A stretch of DNA of 42,461 nt from Hydrogenobacter sp. (GTDB lineage: Bacteria; Aquificota; Aquificia; Aquificales; Aquificaceae). Below the pieces are notes generated by a model. That model was not told where the DNA came from and ran no database searches. It was given only the letters and a program-made list of their open reading frames with translations. The stretch lies in NCBI GenBank assembly GCA_041287335.1, contig JBEULM010000035.1, positions 1-42,461 of the forward strand, given 5' to 3'. Each line of letters opens with the position of its first letter. Position 1 is the first letter of the stretch. The position numbers and the translations under genes were made by a program. Below are positions 7,363-16,290 of this stretch, in pieces.

Positions 7363-8409
7363 TCAAGACAGAATGTGTTTAAGCATCTCCTCACATGCGT
7401 TGGGATTGGCAAATCTTTTTATACCTTTTGAGAAACTTTCTCTTTCACTCAAGAGGCGTTCAAGAGCTTTAACAACTTTCTGAGAAGATGCCTCCTTTTG
7501 AGTTATGAGGATACCTCCTCCTATCTGCTCTATCTCCTTTGCGTTGTAAAATTGGTGGTTTCTCGCAGAAAAAGGATAGGGTATAAAAAGAGCGGGTATA
7601 CCAAAAATGGAAAGCTCCGTTATTGTTGATGCTCCTGCTCTGCTCAAGGCTATGTCACAGGATCCATATATAAGATCCATGCGATCACTGAAGGCAAAAA
7701 CCTTAACCGGCAATTTTTTCTCTTTGTAGTAGCTTTCCATACGCTCTTTATCTTTCTCCCCGGTTATGTGAATGCCTTGAATACCAAGATCCGAAAAGAT
7801 GCTTAAGGCGAGATCGTTCAAAAAGGTAGCACCTTGACTCCCACCTATCACGAGAAGCACCGGCAGATCTTTATAGAATCCAAAAGATTCCTTCAAGTAT
7901 TCTTTATCTGGAACGCCTTTTAATAATTCTCTCCTTACGGGAAGTCCTGTCTTTATCACCTTCTCTCCTTTGAAATACTTCCTTGAGTACTCAAAGGTTA
8001 TAAACACCTTTTTTGAAAACTTACTTAGCAAAGTATTTGTAAGGCTCGGTACAGAATTTTGTTCGTGTAAGTAAAGAGGTTTTCTTTTTGCGGTAAGAGC
8101 AAAACCAAGGGGCAGGCTGGCATACCCTCCAAAAACTACACCTGCGTGTATTTCCTTCGCGTTTATCCTCGCACTTTCAAATAGAGCATAATATAGGGCT
8201 TTTACCTTTTCAATGAAACCTTGTCCCACAAAAGGCTTAGATTTTAAAAACTTTGCATCACAGGGTATACTGTTCCTAAATCTATACTCTATGCCTCGCT
8301 CAGAACCTATAAACTCTACTTCTAAACCTTTTTTTAGCATACACTCAATGAGCGCTATCGCTGGGAAAAAGTGTCCCCCAGTTCCTCCTCCGGATACGAG
8401 AAACTTCAT
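7363..8409 (-). CDS. murG: UDP-GlcNAc:lipid II glycosyltransferase MurG
   Basis: 348 residues. The chosen ATG at 8409 overlaps the gltX stop as ATGA and gives the classic start MKFLVSGGGTGGHFFPA. An upstream frame extension of 41 codons lies inside gltX and is rejected. GT28 motifs are present: FGGYASLP, LHEQNSVP, VIGGSQGA, SRAGASTITELSIFGIPALF with the UDP-binding glutamate, and YPFSARNHQ. It adds GlcNAc to lipid I on the inner face of the membrane. It is translationally coupled to gltX. Confidence 0.95.
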   Translation of the reverse strand: MKFLVSGGGTGGHFFPAIALIECMLKKGLEVEFIGSERGIEYRFRNSIPCDAKFLKSKPFVGQGFIEKVKALYYALFESARINAKEIHAGVVFGGYASLPLGFALTAKRKPLYLHEQNSVPSLTNTLLSKFSKKVFITFEYSRKYFKGEKVIKTGLPVRRELLKGVPDKEYLKESFGFYKDLPVLLVIGGSQGATFLNDLALSIFSDLGIQGIHITGEKDKERMESYYKEKKLPVKVFAFSDRMDLIYGSCDIALSRAGASTITELSIFGIPALFIPYPFSARNHQFYNAKEIEQIGGGILITQKEASSQKVVKALERLLSERESFSKGIKRFANPNACEEMLKHILS

Positions 8410-9818
8410 GCTATCTTCTGAAGCATCTTCCTTATTCTCATTTCCACTTTTTCCTTTGGTAGCAGATCGCATATTATATCCACACCTACACCCTGAAGCT
8501 CTCCAGTGAGAGCTATTCTGAGAGAATGCCATACGTCTTTAGCTTTGACACTTAGCTCCTTTTGTATCTCTCTGGCAATATCTTTCACGCTTTGAGAGTT
8601 AAGTTCCCTATCTTTTATCTTTTCTAAGAAGGATGAAAGTATATCGTAGACTTTCACATTTTCAAGCTCGCTCCATGCCTCTGCAGATAGTTCAAAATCG
8701 TCAGTAAAGAAAGGTCTCAACCTTTCAACAGCATCCTTTAAAGTTTCAAAAGAATCTCTTGTCCTCTCAAGAACCTTCTTCAAATAATCCCTGTTTGAAA
8801 CATCATAGCCTGCTTCACTTAGGAAAGGTATTACCTTTTCAAGAAGTTCTTCCAAATCCAATATCTGCCTTATGTAAATGCCATTCATCCATCTTAACTT
8901 TTCTTTACTGAAAACCGCAGGGGATGTATTCACATCCTTGAGATCAAAAAGTTCTATAAGTTCATCTTTGGTATATATCTCCCTGCCTTCTTTCGGTGGT
9001 GACCATCCAAGAAGACAAAGATAATTAAAAAGCGCTTGGGGTAAGTAGCCCTCTTCCCTGTAATTCTTTACCGAAACTGCACCGTGCCTTTTGGAGAGCT
9101 TACTCCTGTCTTCACCAAGTATAACGGGCAGATGGGCAAACTTAGGCACATCAAAGCCAAGAGCTTTGTATATGAGGATCTGCTTGGGCGTGTTGGGGAC
9201 ATGGTCCTCACCTCTTATTACGTGTGTCACCCCCATAAGGGCATCATCAACGACAACTACGAAGTTATAAGTGGGAGTTCCATCGCTTCTGATTATCACG
9301 AAGTCTCCAAAATCGTCAGTATTTATAGATATGTGTCCTTTTATGAGATCTTCAAAGACTACATACTCACTGTACGGAACTTTAAAGCGTATAGTGTAAG
9401 GTTTCCCGCTTCCCTTTAATTTTTTCACTTCGTCAGCGGATAGAACCCTGCACTTTCCTGAGTATCTGTAAGGTATTCCTTTTTTCTCTGCAAGATCTCT
9501 CTCCATGCTCAACTCTTCCGAACTGCAAAAGCACGGATATGCGTGACCCATCTCCACAAGTTTTTCAGCATATTTCCTGTATATGTCAAATCTCTCAGAT
9601 TGTCTGTAAAACTCATCCCATTCCAAACCGAGCCAAACGAGATCCTCAAGGAGCATTTTTTCATACTCCTTAGTTGATCGCTCCAGATCTGTATCCTCTA
9701 TTCTGAGTATAAATCTACCTCCATTATGTCGGGCGAAAAGGTAACTAAAGATGGCGGTTCGCGCATTACCCAGATGGAGGTATCCTGTAGGACTCGGGGC
9801 AAACCTCGTTACTATCAT
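8406..9818 (-). CDS. gltX: Glutamyl-tRNA synthetase
   Basis: 470 residues from the ATG at 9818, giving MIVTRFAPSPTGYLHLGNAR with the class I HIGH-like HLGN; the KMSKS-like motif is KLSKRHG. An ATG three codons upstream (9827) is open too, but it overlaps the TATAAT box, so a transcript made from that box could not contain it. The start at 9818 lies exactly 7 bases from the box, predicting a leaderless mRNA. A class I aaRS core is followed by an all-helical anticodon-binding domain (about 310-470). It charges tRNA-Glu; whether it also charges tRNA-Gln cannot be judged. It is co-transcribed with murG. Confidence 0.93.
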   Translation of the reverse strand: MIVTRFAPSPTGYLHLGNARTAIFSYLFARHNGGRFILRIEDTDLERSTKEYEKMLLEDLVWLGLEWDEFYRQSERFDIYRKYAEKLVEMGHAYPCFCSSEELSMERDLAEKKGIPYRYSGKCRVLSADEVKKLKGSGKPYTIRFKVPYSEYVVFEDLIKGHISINTDDFGDFVIIRSDGTPTYNFVVVVDDALMGVTHVIRGEDHVPNTPKQILIYKALGFDVPKFAHLPVILGEDRSKLSKRHGAVSVKNYREEGYLPQALFNYLCLLGWSPPKEGREIYTKDELIELFDLKDVNTSPAVFSKEKLRWMNGIYIRQILDLEELLEKVIPFLSEAGYDVSNRDYLKKVLERTRDSFETLKDAVERLRPFFTDDFELSAEAWSELENVKVYDILSSFLEKIKDRELNSQSVKDIAREIQKELSVKAKDVWHSLRIALTGELQGVGVDIICDLLPKEKVEMRIRKMLQKIA

Positions 9819-9825
9819 GTTTTTC

Positions 9826-9833
9826 ATTATAAT
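9826..9833. promoter_or_regulatory. Palindromic bidirectional -10 box, gltX and sigma-54 activator
   Basis: ATTATAAT is its own reverse complement and sits exactly in the centre of the 22-base gap 9819-9840. Read either way it gives TATAAT, with 7 bases to each start codon (9818 minus, 9841 plus). No clear -35 is visible for either direction. Confidence 0.6.
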
Positions 9834-9840
9834 TTAACCT

Positions 9841-11364
9841 ATGGAAGAAGGGATAAAAAAGCAACTTAGCACACGTGAGATCACCATAATAAACGAAGTT
9901 GCGAAGATACTGAGCAAAGGTATGGGTTTTTTGGAGAGTGCGGGAGAGGTACTGAAGATACTCTACTCTTTTTGGGATGTAAAGTACAGTTATATAGCTC
10001 TTTACAAAAGAGAACTTAAACTTCTCAAAATAATAAAAGCCTTTGGCTTGAAGGAAGAAGAAATAGAGAAAGGACTTTTTAAAAGGGGAGAGGGTATTAT
10101 AGGGAAGGTTTACAAAAGCGGTGTGCCTGTAGTTTTATCCGATCTCAGTACCAATTCCTACACCAATAGAACTGGTTTAAGGGATAGATTGGAAGGAGAT
10201 GAATCCTTTATAGCTGTACCTATAAGGATAGGGGGCGAAATAATAGGTGTACTTGCCCTCTTCAAAAGTTTTGACAGAAGAGAAAGTATAGAAAAGGCTG
10301 TTGAGCTTTTGATAATACTGGGTACTATGATAGGCATGCTCTACAAACTGGAAGAAAGAATAAACCTGGAAAGGCAAGAGTGGGAAGAGGAAAAAAAAGC
10401 TCTCACACAAGCTTTAGGTAAAAAGTACAGTCTTGAAGGGATAATAGGCAGAAGCGTTGCGGTGAAGAACCTCATAGATCTCATAGAGAAAGTTTCTCAG
10501 ACGGATATAACCGTCCTTTTAACGGGTGAGAGCGGAACAGGTAAGAGCCTTGTTGCAAAGGCTATACACTTTTTGAGCTATAGAAGAGAAAAACCTTTTG
10601 TAACTATAAACTGCTCGGCTATACCGGAAGCTCTCCTTGAGGCTGAGCTTTTTGGTTATGAGAAGGGAGCTTTTACGGGTGCTTATACTTCCAAGAAGGG
10701 GAAATTTGAGATAGCCAATGGTGGCACTGTGTTTCTTGATGAGATAGGTGACATGCCTTTATCTCTACAACCTAAGATACTAAGGGTCCTTCAGGAAAAA
10801 GAGATAGAAAAGTTGGGAAGCGAAAAGAGTGTCAAAGTTGACGTTAGGATCATATCTGCTACGAACAAGGACTTGCAGGAACTTGTCCAGAAAGGGAGTT
10901 TCAGAGAAGACCTTTATTATCGTCTCAGCGTGCTTCCCATACATATACCGCCTTTGAGGGAGAGAAAGGAAGATGTGCCCGTGCTTGTAGATCACTTCTT
11001 AAACATTTTCAATCAAAGATACGGCAAAAATGTAAGGATAGATACCAAAGCTCTTGAGCTTATGATGGAGTACCCTTGGTACGGCAACGTGAGGGAACTT
11101 GAAAATACCATAGAAAGGCTCGTGATACTTAAGGATGGTATTATAAAGGAAAATGACCTACCTTCCTACTTTTTTGTTGAACTTCGCAAAGACAAACCTA
11201 AAAACCTCCCTTCGGTTATAGAAACTACAGAAAGGGAAGAGATAGTAAAAGCTCTTGAAAGGACAGGTTACGTTAAATCAAGAGCTGCCAAACTTCTCGG
11301 TTATACACTCAGACAGCTCGACTATAGAATACGAAAATACGGTATAAGTTTGAAAAAATTCTGA
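9841..11364 (+). CDS. GAF-domain sigma-54 transcriptional activator, NifA-like
   Basis: 507 residues. A GAF-type sensor spans about 30-170. The AAA+ domain (about 200-430) has Walker A GESGTGKS (229-236), the sigma-54 contacting loop GAFTGA (276-281), Walker [11 protein letters not shown] (294-303) and the arginine-finger region [10 protein letters not shown] Fis-type helix-turn-helix lies at about 465-500 ([18 protein letters not shown]). The order GAF-AAA-HTH and the [11 protein letters not shown] helix are NifA-like, but no nitrogen-fixation gene is nearby, so the target is unknown. It should activate RpoN promoters by ATP hydrolysis. There is no ribosome binding site before the ATG; it is divergent from gltX. 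Confidence 0.88.
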   Translation: MEEGIKKQLSTREITIINEVAKILSKGMGFLESAGEVLKILYSFWDVKYSYIALYKRELKLLKIIKAFGLKEEEIEKGLFKRGEGIIGKVYKSGVPVVLSDLSTNSYTNRTGLRDRLEGDESFIAVPIRIGGEIIGVLALFKSFDRRESIEKAVELLIILGTMIGMLYKLEERINLERQEWEEEKKALTQALGKKYSLEGIIGRSVAVKNLIDLIEKVSQTDITVLLTGESGTGKSLVAKAIHFLSYRREKPFVTINCSAIPEALLEAELFGYEKGAFTGAYTSKKGKFEIANGGTVFLDEIGDMPLSLQPKILRVLQEKEIEKLGSEKSVKVDVRIISATNKDLQELVQKGSFREDLYYRLSVLPIHIPPLRERKEDVPVLVDHFLNIFNQRYGKNVRIDTKALELMMEYPWYGNVRELENTIERLVILKDGIIKENDLPSYFFVELRKDKPKNLPSVIETTEREEIVKALERTGYVKSRAAKLLGYTLRQLDYRIRKYGISLKKF

Positions 11365-11380
11365 TTTTTCTTTATAATTA

Positions 11381-11412
11381 TAAAAAAAAAGAGGCAGCCC
11401 CGCTGGGGGCAA
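11381..11412 (-). terminator. Rho-independent terminator of the porin gene
   Basis: On the minus strand, GCCCC-CAGC-GGGGC is followed by TGCCTC and then a run of nine T. It lies 19 bases past the porin stop, in the 66-base gap between the porin and the sigma-54 activator. Confidence 0.8.
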
Positions 11413-11430
11413 AAGAGCCTGATGCGCTTT

Positions 11431-12621
11431 TCAGAATATTACCTGTGCAGCCACGGTTGCGTTTGTTCTGGTTGAGCCTTGGCTGGGATCAACAACATCC
11501 GCACCTATCATCACCTTTGCAGCTTGACCGTTCAGGTAATAATTGAACCATACCTGATATCTGTTGAGCTTTATACCGTTTCCGGGATTACCTTCCGGTT
11601 TTTGATACTCCCATCTTAAGCCCAATCCGGGTTTTCCTACTCCTACCTTCTGATCATACAAAAGCTGTCCCTCCGCATAAGCTAATTTACACTTTTGGTA
11701 CTGACTGCAATCGGTGCGATCGGCTGGAACAGCTGATGCAGGCAAGAAGTCCTTTGTTTCTATATAACCTGCACCAACGTTAGGGACTAAGTCACCAAAC
11801 TTCTTTTCAAACTGAAAATCTACAGTCCACATCTTGGCAGTTTTTGAGTTTGTTGCAGTTTCCCACTTTTGTGCTGTATAACCTGCACCTATGGTGAATA
11901 TATCCTTCTGACCTAAGTATGTCTCACTAAGCACGTAATCCGTTTCAGGAGAGAATCCCAACATGGTAGGTGAAAACTGAACCCTCACCGTATAGGCTAA
12001 ATTGTCCTTAACTATGTTTTGACCGTTTACTACGTTACCTTTGTTGTAAAGACCATCAAAGAGTCCAAGTCTGTACTGGAACATACCACCTGCAATGTTT
12101 CCCCAAAGAGCGACACCTTTATCCCTGTACACTGGACTTACCGCTATTCCTTGAGCAAAACCTCTGTATATGGGTCCCGTTTCTGTCACATAGGTTGCTT
12201 CGTTGGTAAGGTGCAATCTCGTATAAGGGGCTCTGAACTGACCGGCAGTTATTTTAAACTCATCCGCCAAGTTGAAGTTTATAAAGCCGTCAATAAGGCG
12301 CATTTCCTTACCCAATGCGTTGTTCTTGTTGTCTACCATACCGGGAGCTATCCATATCAGAGCAAAGTCCACTTTATCGTACGCCTTACCCATGAACCAC
12401 CACGCCGGATAAACGAGATTTACGTTATAACTCCTTTGTGTGTTAGTAGGGTCGAGCCTCAAATCCGGGGTGATACCTTTGTCTACATACCCACCCCATA
12501 CCTTGAGCCAGGCTCCCAGGCTCAAAGTGACATCCTCGCTCAATTTGATATCAACCGCACTTGAAACGGATGGAATGACAACAAGGGCACTTAGCAGAAT
12601 AACTCCTCTTAACTTCCCCAT
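11431..12621 (-). CDS. Outer-membrane porin
   Basis: 396 residues. It has a signal peptide (VILLSALVVIPSVSSA), then alternating amphipathic strands rich in aromatic residues, and a terminal phenylalanine (AAQVIF), the usual outer-membrane barrel ending. Features such as DGFINFNL, KITAGQFRAPYTR and KDKGVALWG-type loops suggest the phosphate-selective porin O/P-like superfamily. Two cysteines (TDCSQYQKC) could close a loop. The substrate is unknown. It has a clear AAAGGAGG before the ATG, a TATAAT at minus 12665-12660 and its own terminator, so it is a single-gene unit, probably highly expressed. Confidence 0.75.
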   Translation of the reverse strand: MGKLRGVILLSALVVIPSVSSAVDIKLSEDVTLSLGAWLKVWGGYVDKGITPDLRLDPTNTQRSYNVNLVYPAWWFMGKAYDKVDFALIWIAPGMVDNKNNALGKEMRLIDGFINFNLADEFKITAGQFRAPYTRLHLTNEATYVTETGPIYRGFAQGIAVSPVYRDKGVALWGNIAGGMFQYRLGLFDGLYNKGNVVNGQNIVKDNLAYTVRVQFSPTMLGFSPETDYVLSETYLGQKDIFTIGAGYTAQKWETATNSKTAKMWTVDFQFEKKFGDLVPNVGAGYIETKDFLPASAVPADRTDCSQYQKCKLAYAEGQLLYDQKVGVGKPGLGLRWEYQKPEGNPGNGIKLNRYQVWFNYYLNGQAAKVMIGADVVDPSQGSTRTNATVAAQVIF

Positions 12622-12659
12622 GGCAAACCTCCTTTAGCTTAGTTTAATTGTCAGGTATG

Positions 12660-12665
12660 ATTATA
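12660..12665 (-). promoter_or_regulatory. Putative -10 box of the porin gene
   Basis: Minus-strand TATAAT, giving a leader of about 30 bases that contains AAAGGAGG. The -35 is weak. Confidence 0.45.
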
Positions 12666-12720
12666 TATGTTTTTTGCAAGGTTTCCATTCGGATTTCTTA
12701 TACGGTCTATAAGAATGGGT

Positions 12721-12726
12721 TATACT
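12721..12726 (+). promoter_or_regulatory. Putative -10 box of purE
   Basis: TATACT ends 7 bases before the purE ATG and no Shine-Dalgarno follows, so a leaderless transcript is predicted. Confidence 0.45.
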
Positions 12727-12733
12727 AAACTCT

Positions 12734-13231
12734 ATGGGACCCACCGTTGCCATCATAATGGGAAGCTTGTCTGACTGGGAGTATATGAAAGAAGCGTATA
12801 GTATACTTAAAGAGTTTGGCGTTGAGTGTGACGTTAAGGTTGTATCCGCTCACAGGACACCCGATGTGATGTACCAATTTGCCAGAAGTGCAAAGGATGC
12901 GGGGGTAGAAGTCATCATAGCTGGAGCAGGTGGTGCAGCACATCTACCGGGTATGACTGCTTCCTTAACTACTTTGCCAGTGATAGGTGTCCCGGTGCCT
13001 TCCAAATACCTTTCAGGTGTGGATTCTCTCTATTCCATAGTTCAGATGCCTGCAGGTGTACCTGTCGCAACAGTTGGCATAGGTAACGCTGCAAACGCAG
13101 GTCTTTTAGCACTGAGGATCCTTTCAATAAAGTATCCCCATATAGCTCAAAAACTGGAAGATTACAAGAAGGCTCTTGAGGAAAAGGTTGTAAAGATGAA
13201 TGAAGAACTTAAAAAGGATCATACATTGTAA
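12734..13231 (+). CDS. purE: N5-carboxyaminoimidazole ribonucleotide mutase
   Basis: 165 residues, class I PurE length. SLSDWEYM (11-18), SAHRTPD (39-45), [13 protein letters not shown] and [20 protein letters not shown] followed by [19 protein letters not shown] are the CAIR-binding and catalytic signatures; the catalytic histidine is in SAHRTPD. It acts in de novo purine synthesis as an octamer. The partner purK is not in the window. The end overlaps the GGDEF gene by 13 bases. Confidence 0.95.
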   Translation: MGPTVAIIMGSLSDWEYMKEAYSILKEFGVECDVKVVSAHRTPDVMYQFARSAKDAGVEVIIAGAGGAAHLPGMTASLTTLPVIGVPVPSKYLSGVDSLYSIVQMPAGVPVATVGIGNAANAGLLALRILSIKYPHIAQKLEDYKKALEEKVVKMNEELKKDHTL

Positions 13232-14790
13232 AAACACCTGTTCTTCCCTTCCCGCTTTGCTCTATAAAGAGCTGTATCTACCCTCCTTAGGATGGTATCC
13301 ATAGTATCACCTTCCCTATAGGTGGTCGCTCCTAAGGATATGGTTATTTTTATCTTTTCAAAAACTGCGGTTTCTACAAGCTTTCTTAACTTTTCTGCTA
13401 TAGTTATTGGATTTTTCTCCATGGGAAGTATAAGCAGGAACTCTTCACCTCCGTATCTTCCCAATATATCGGATTTTCTAATGTGCCTTTTTATTAAACT
13501 TGCTAACTTTTTCAGTACAGTATCTCCCATCTTGTGTCCATAAGTGTCATTTATGAGCTTAAAGTCATCCACATCAAAAAACACAACGCTAAAGGGAATT
13601 TTATACCTTTCGGCTTTTGCGATCTCCTTTTCAAAAAACTCCTCAAGGGCATATCTGTTGTATATTTGCGTCAACTTATCATAAAGGGCAAGTTTTTTAA
13701 GCTTTAATTCAGCGACCTTACTCTCTGTTATGTCCATAACCACACCTATGCCTGCAGGGAAGCCTCTGTAAAAAGTTGTTTCAGAACTTATCTGAACCCA
13801 TCTTACCTTTCCATCCTTTTTCTTGATTCTCACCTCGTATCTTTCAACACCTTTTATACCTACATCTCTTTTGAGGATGACCTCCCTCACTTTCTTTCTA
13901 TCTTTCGGATAGATCACCTTAAGTATATCATCAAGTTCTAAAAGTTCTTCAATGGAATAGCCAGTTATCTCGGAAAGAGCCTTATTCACATAAAGGAACT
14001 TCTTCCCTTGCCTTAAGAATATTCCTACAGGGGAAGCGTCAGACAGGTTTCTAAATATCTCCTCTTTTTCATGCTTTTCCGTGATATCTATAACGTAGCC
14101 GTAGTATCCGGTTATGTTTCCTCTTTCATCTTTTATGGGAATTGTGTGATCAAGTACCCACTTGACTTTCCCGTCCTTGGTAACTATTCTGTAATCCTCG
14201 TGCGTCCAGGAAGATGCGTGACTCTCAGTGTATGTCTTTACCTCCTTTGAGACCCTATCAATATCATCCTTGTGTATTATATCTGCGTACTTTACCTTCC
14301 CCTCTGTAAACTCCTCAGCGCTATATCCCATCAGACCGCTGACGTTGGGAGAAACAAGCTTAACCGGCCAACCCGGACTATTTTCCCAAAGGAAGAACAC
14401 CATAGGACCGCTGGAAAGGAGAAGCTCGGAGCTAAGCTGACTACTTTCAAGAGCCTTTAATATCTCAGAAAGCTCTACGTGAACTTCTACATAGGTCTTG
14501 CTTTCTTTATGGTAGCATGCAATTATGTAAAAGTAGATCTCCTTCCCACTTATTCTGTGTATGTGTACAGTCTGATAGCTCTCAACCCCTCTTTCCTTTA
14601 TAACCTTTACCGGACAAGGGTGAGTTTGTTCTAAATAGCAAGGTTGCGTAAAACTGTGAGTAACTTCGTAGCACTCACCTTCAACTTCCCCATAAATTTC
14701 CTTAGCTTTCCTGTTGAGGAAAACTACCCTGTAGTTTTCGTCTATAACCAAAACAGGTAACGGGATAAGATCAAGGGCAGAATAATCCAT
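13219..14790 (-). CDS. Triple-PAS diguanylate cyclase with a cysteine-rich sensor
   Basis: 523 residues. There are three PAS domains: about 5-110, 130-245 (with a PAC tail, [16 protein letters not shown]) and 250-370. The GGDEF domain (about 370-523) has [19 protein letters not shown], an active site GGEEF and an inhibitory site RKSD five residues before it (RxxD-N5-GG). It should make cyclic di-GMP with product inhibition. The first PAS carries C40, H45, C51 and C59 in a CYEVTH...PC...HPCP arrangement that could bind a metal or act as a redox switch. No transmembrane segment is seen, so it is cytoplasmic. The gene is separated from acpS by 18 bases. Confidence 0.9.
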   Translation of the reverse strand: MDYSALDLIPLPVLVIDENYRVVFLNRKAKEIYGEVEGECYEVTHSFTQPCYLEQTHPCPVKVIKERGVESYQTVHIHRISGKEIYFYIIACYHKESKTYVEVHVELSEILKALESSQLSSELLLSSGPMVFFLWENSPGWPVKLVSPNVSGLMGYSAEEFTEGKVKYADIIHKDDIDRVSKEVKTYTESHASSWTHEDYRIVTKDGKVKWVLDHTIPIKDERGNITGYYGYVIDITEKHEKEEIFRNLSDASPVGIFLRQGKKFLYVNKALSEITGYSIEELLELDDILKVIYPKDRKKVREVILKRDVGIKGVERYEVRIKKKDGKVRWVQISSETTFYRGFPAGIGVVMDITESKVAELKLKKLALYDKLTQIYNRYALEEFFEKEIAKAERYKIPFSVVFFDVDDFKLINDTYGHKMGDTVLKKLASLIKRHIRKSDILGRYGGEEFLLILPMEKNPITIAEKLRKLVETAVFEKIKITISLGATTYREGDTMDTILRRVDTALYRAKREGKNRCFYNV

Positions 14791-14808
14791 AAAAGGTTAA
14801 GTATTTTA

Positions 14809-15168
14809 TCACTTTATCAAAGCTATCGCAACCGAGTAATCTCTTTCGTGGGATATGGACACAGTGATGGTAACCTCACTTAGCATCTCTTTGAGATCTT
14901 CTCTGAGTATATTTACCTTTGCAGGTTTCCCTCTATCTCCGAGTACTTCTATTTGGGAAAGTTTTAAAATCACACCGAATCTTTGATAGAAGGCTTTCAA
15001 AACAGCTTCTTTGCAAGCCCATCTTGCGGAAAGGCACTCACAATAAGACTTCTGCCCCTTGCAATACTCAAGTTCTTTGCTTGTATATACACGATTTAAA
15101 AACCTTTCACCAAACCTCTCTATAGCCTTCTGTATCCTCTCATTTTTAACTATGTCTATACCCACCAC
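14809..15168 (-). CDS. acpS: Holo-[acyl-carrier-protein] synthase
   Basis: 119 residues with a GTG start at 15168 (a second GTG follows at 15165). MVGIDIVKNERI at the N-terminus and SARWACKEAVLKAF in the middle supply the Mg-binding aspartate and glutamate of the AcpS fold; VTITVSISHERDYSVAIAL ends it. It transfers phosphopantetheine to acyl carrier protein. TATAAT at minus 15185-15180 lies 11 bases before the GTG, giving a very short leader, and AGAGGTG abuts the start. Confidence 0.9.
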   Translation of the reverse strand: MVGIDIVKNERIQKAIERFGERFLNRVYTSKELEYCKGQKSYCECLSARWACKEAVLKAFYQRFGVILKLSQIEVLGDRGKPAKVNILREDLKEMLSEVTITVSISHERDYSVAIALIK

Positions 15169-15179
15169 CTCTAAGGGAT

Positions 15180-15185
15180 ATTATA
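15180..15185 (-). promoter_or_regulatory. Putative -10 box of acpS
   Basis: Minus-strand TATAAT, 11 bases from the GTG start, between acpS and the periplasmic globin. Confidence 0.4.
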
Positions 15186-15209
15186 AGGGGGAAGCTCCCC
15201 CTGTGGAAA

Positions 15210-15656
15210 TTACTTTTTCTCTACTATAACTCCTTTAAGAGGGGCGACTGCCTGCAGAAATTCCTGCTGTTCCTTGGGAGGAACTTTAAATTTGTTGAGA
15301 GTTTCCTTGGTAAGTTCAACGAACCGGTTCCAGTCGGAATCCGATATACCAAGACCTTCATGAGCTGTCTTCATATCCCTACCTGTATATATACAGGGAC
15401 CACCCGTGGCGCTACACACAAAATCCGTAAGGTGTGCTATAAGTTTGTTCTTGCTATCGTTACTAAGACCCTTAAAATAAATACCCAGTTGTCTGTCGGT
15501 AACCAGTCGCACCGCAAGATCTTTGACGACTGCAGAGATGGCGTCATATCCGCCAAGCCTTTCATATAGAGTCTTTTTGTGCATAGGCTCTGCAAGGCTA
15601 ACAGATGCAAAGCCAAAAAGCATAAGAGCTGATAAACTGAGAGCATACTTTCTCAT
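15210..15656 (-). CDS. Exported group 1 truncated hemoglobin
   Basis: 148 residues. A signal peptide (about 1-22, LSALMLFGFASVSLA) is followed by a 2-on-2 globin: LYERLGGYDAISAVV (30-44), GIYFKGLS, ATGGPCIYTGRDMKTAHEGLGI with proximal histidine 99, then a C-terminal helix. The position of the distal tyrosine B10 of Mycobacterium TrHbN is Ala48. Cysteines 81 and 88 frame the CxxxGGPC segment, which I know from other exported truncated globins, and could form a disulfide. The location should be the periplasm. AAGGAGG precedes the ATG. It is downstream of, and in one unit with, the lipoprotein globin (15-base gap). Confidence 0.88.
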   Translation of the reverse strand: MRKYALSLSALMLFGFASVSLAEPMHKKTLYERLGGYDAISAVVKDLAVRLVTDRQLGIYFKGLSNDSKNKLIAHLTDFVCSATGGPCIYTGRDMKTAHEGLGISDSDWNRFVELTKETLNKFKVPPKEQQEFLQAVAPLKGVIVEKK

Positions 15657-15671
15657 GGCTTTACCTCCTTT

Positions 15672-16196
15672 TTACTTATTCCTATCATCAACTACATCAT
15701 TCCTCTGGCTTTCAAGTATATTCAAAACCGCTGTTTGAAGATCTTGAGGAACGCCATTTTTTTGCATTGACTGCTGAACGCACGCTTTAAAGCTGTCTAC
15801 ATCATCATTTGCTATACCTTTACCATCCGGACCTACCATTCCCTGATGAGCTGCTCTCATTGGTCTACATGTATATGTCCGTTGCTGTCCATCTACAGGG
15901 CTAGTATAAGTTATAGTGGTAGGGAATGTGCATGGACCACCTGCTGCTGCACAGAGTTGTTTTGTGAGACACACTTTTATACGCTCAAGGGAGTCAGCAG
16001 ATAGTCCTCTAAAGAATATACCTATATTTGGATCTGTGGCTAAGCAAGGGACAGCATCATCAACCACTTTCCTTATACCTTGCTCACCACCCAATCTTTC
16101 AAAAGGTGTTTGAGCATTGCTACTCCCTCCACAGGAAGAGAGTAAAAAAGTTCCACCCGCCACTGTCATAAAAATTAGCAAAGCATGTTTCTTCAT
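15672..16196 (-). CDS. Lipoprotein truncated hemoglobin
   Basis: 174 residues. The lipobox LLSSC gives lipid cysteine 22; the next residues GGSS do not suggest inner-membrane retention. The truncated globin core runs FERLGGEQGIRKVV (32-45), GIFFRGLS (59-66), LCAAAGGPCT and RPMRAAHQGM with proximal histidine 117. Compared with its neighbour it has a roughly 18-residue insertion between GGPC and RPM (TTITYTSPVDGQQRTYTC) and extra cysteines (51, 76, 82, 89, 110, 139). B10 tyrosine is absent (Val49). The start is set by AAGGAGGTGG. The pair could sense, carry or remove a diatomic gas outside the cytoplasm; which gas is unknown. Confidence 0.85.
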   Translation of the reverse strand: MKKHALLIFMTVAGGTFLLSSCGGSSNAQTPFERLGGEQGIRKVVDDAVPCLATDPNIGIFFRGLSADSLERIKVCLTKQLCAAAGGPCTFPTTITYTSPVDGQQRTYTCRPMRAAHQGMVGPDGKGIANDDVDSFKACVQQSMQKNGVPQDLQTAVLNILESQRNDVVDDRNK

Positions 16197-16254
16197 GGTT
16201 CCACCTCCTTAAATTCTTCTGGATTAATTGTATTTTTGAAGGTGATAGCCTTCA

Positions 16255-16282
16255 GTGACTTAGTCACACAGTGTGCTATACT
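16255..16282 (+). promoter_or_regulatory. Overlapping palindromes next to a -10 box, possible operator
   Basis: GTGACT-T-AGTCAC (16255-16267) and CACAC-A-GTGTG (16265-16275) are two perfect palindromes with single-base centres that overlap by three bases. TATACT (16277-16282) follows directly and ends 8 bases before the ATG at 16291. They lie where a repressor or activator could control the plus-strand operon and the divergent globin pair. Confidence 0.5.
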
Positions 16283-16290
16283 TTAAGTTT

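Noticed and set aside
8410-8532. 41-codon N-terminal extension of murG
   Set aside because: Lies within gltX; the MurG glycine-rich start and ATGA coupling fix the start at 8409.
12668-12695. Possible sigma-54 promoter (TGG...TTGC) before the porin
   Set aside because: The GG-to-GC distance in TGGAAACCTTGC is too short for a -24/-12 element.
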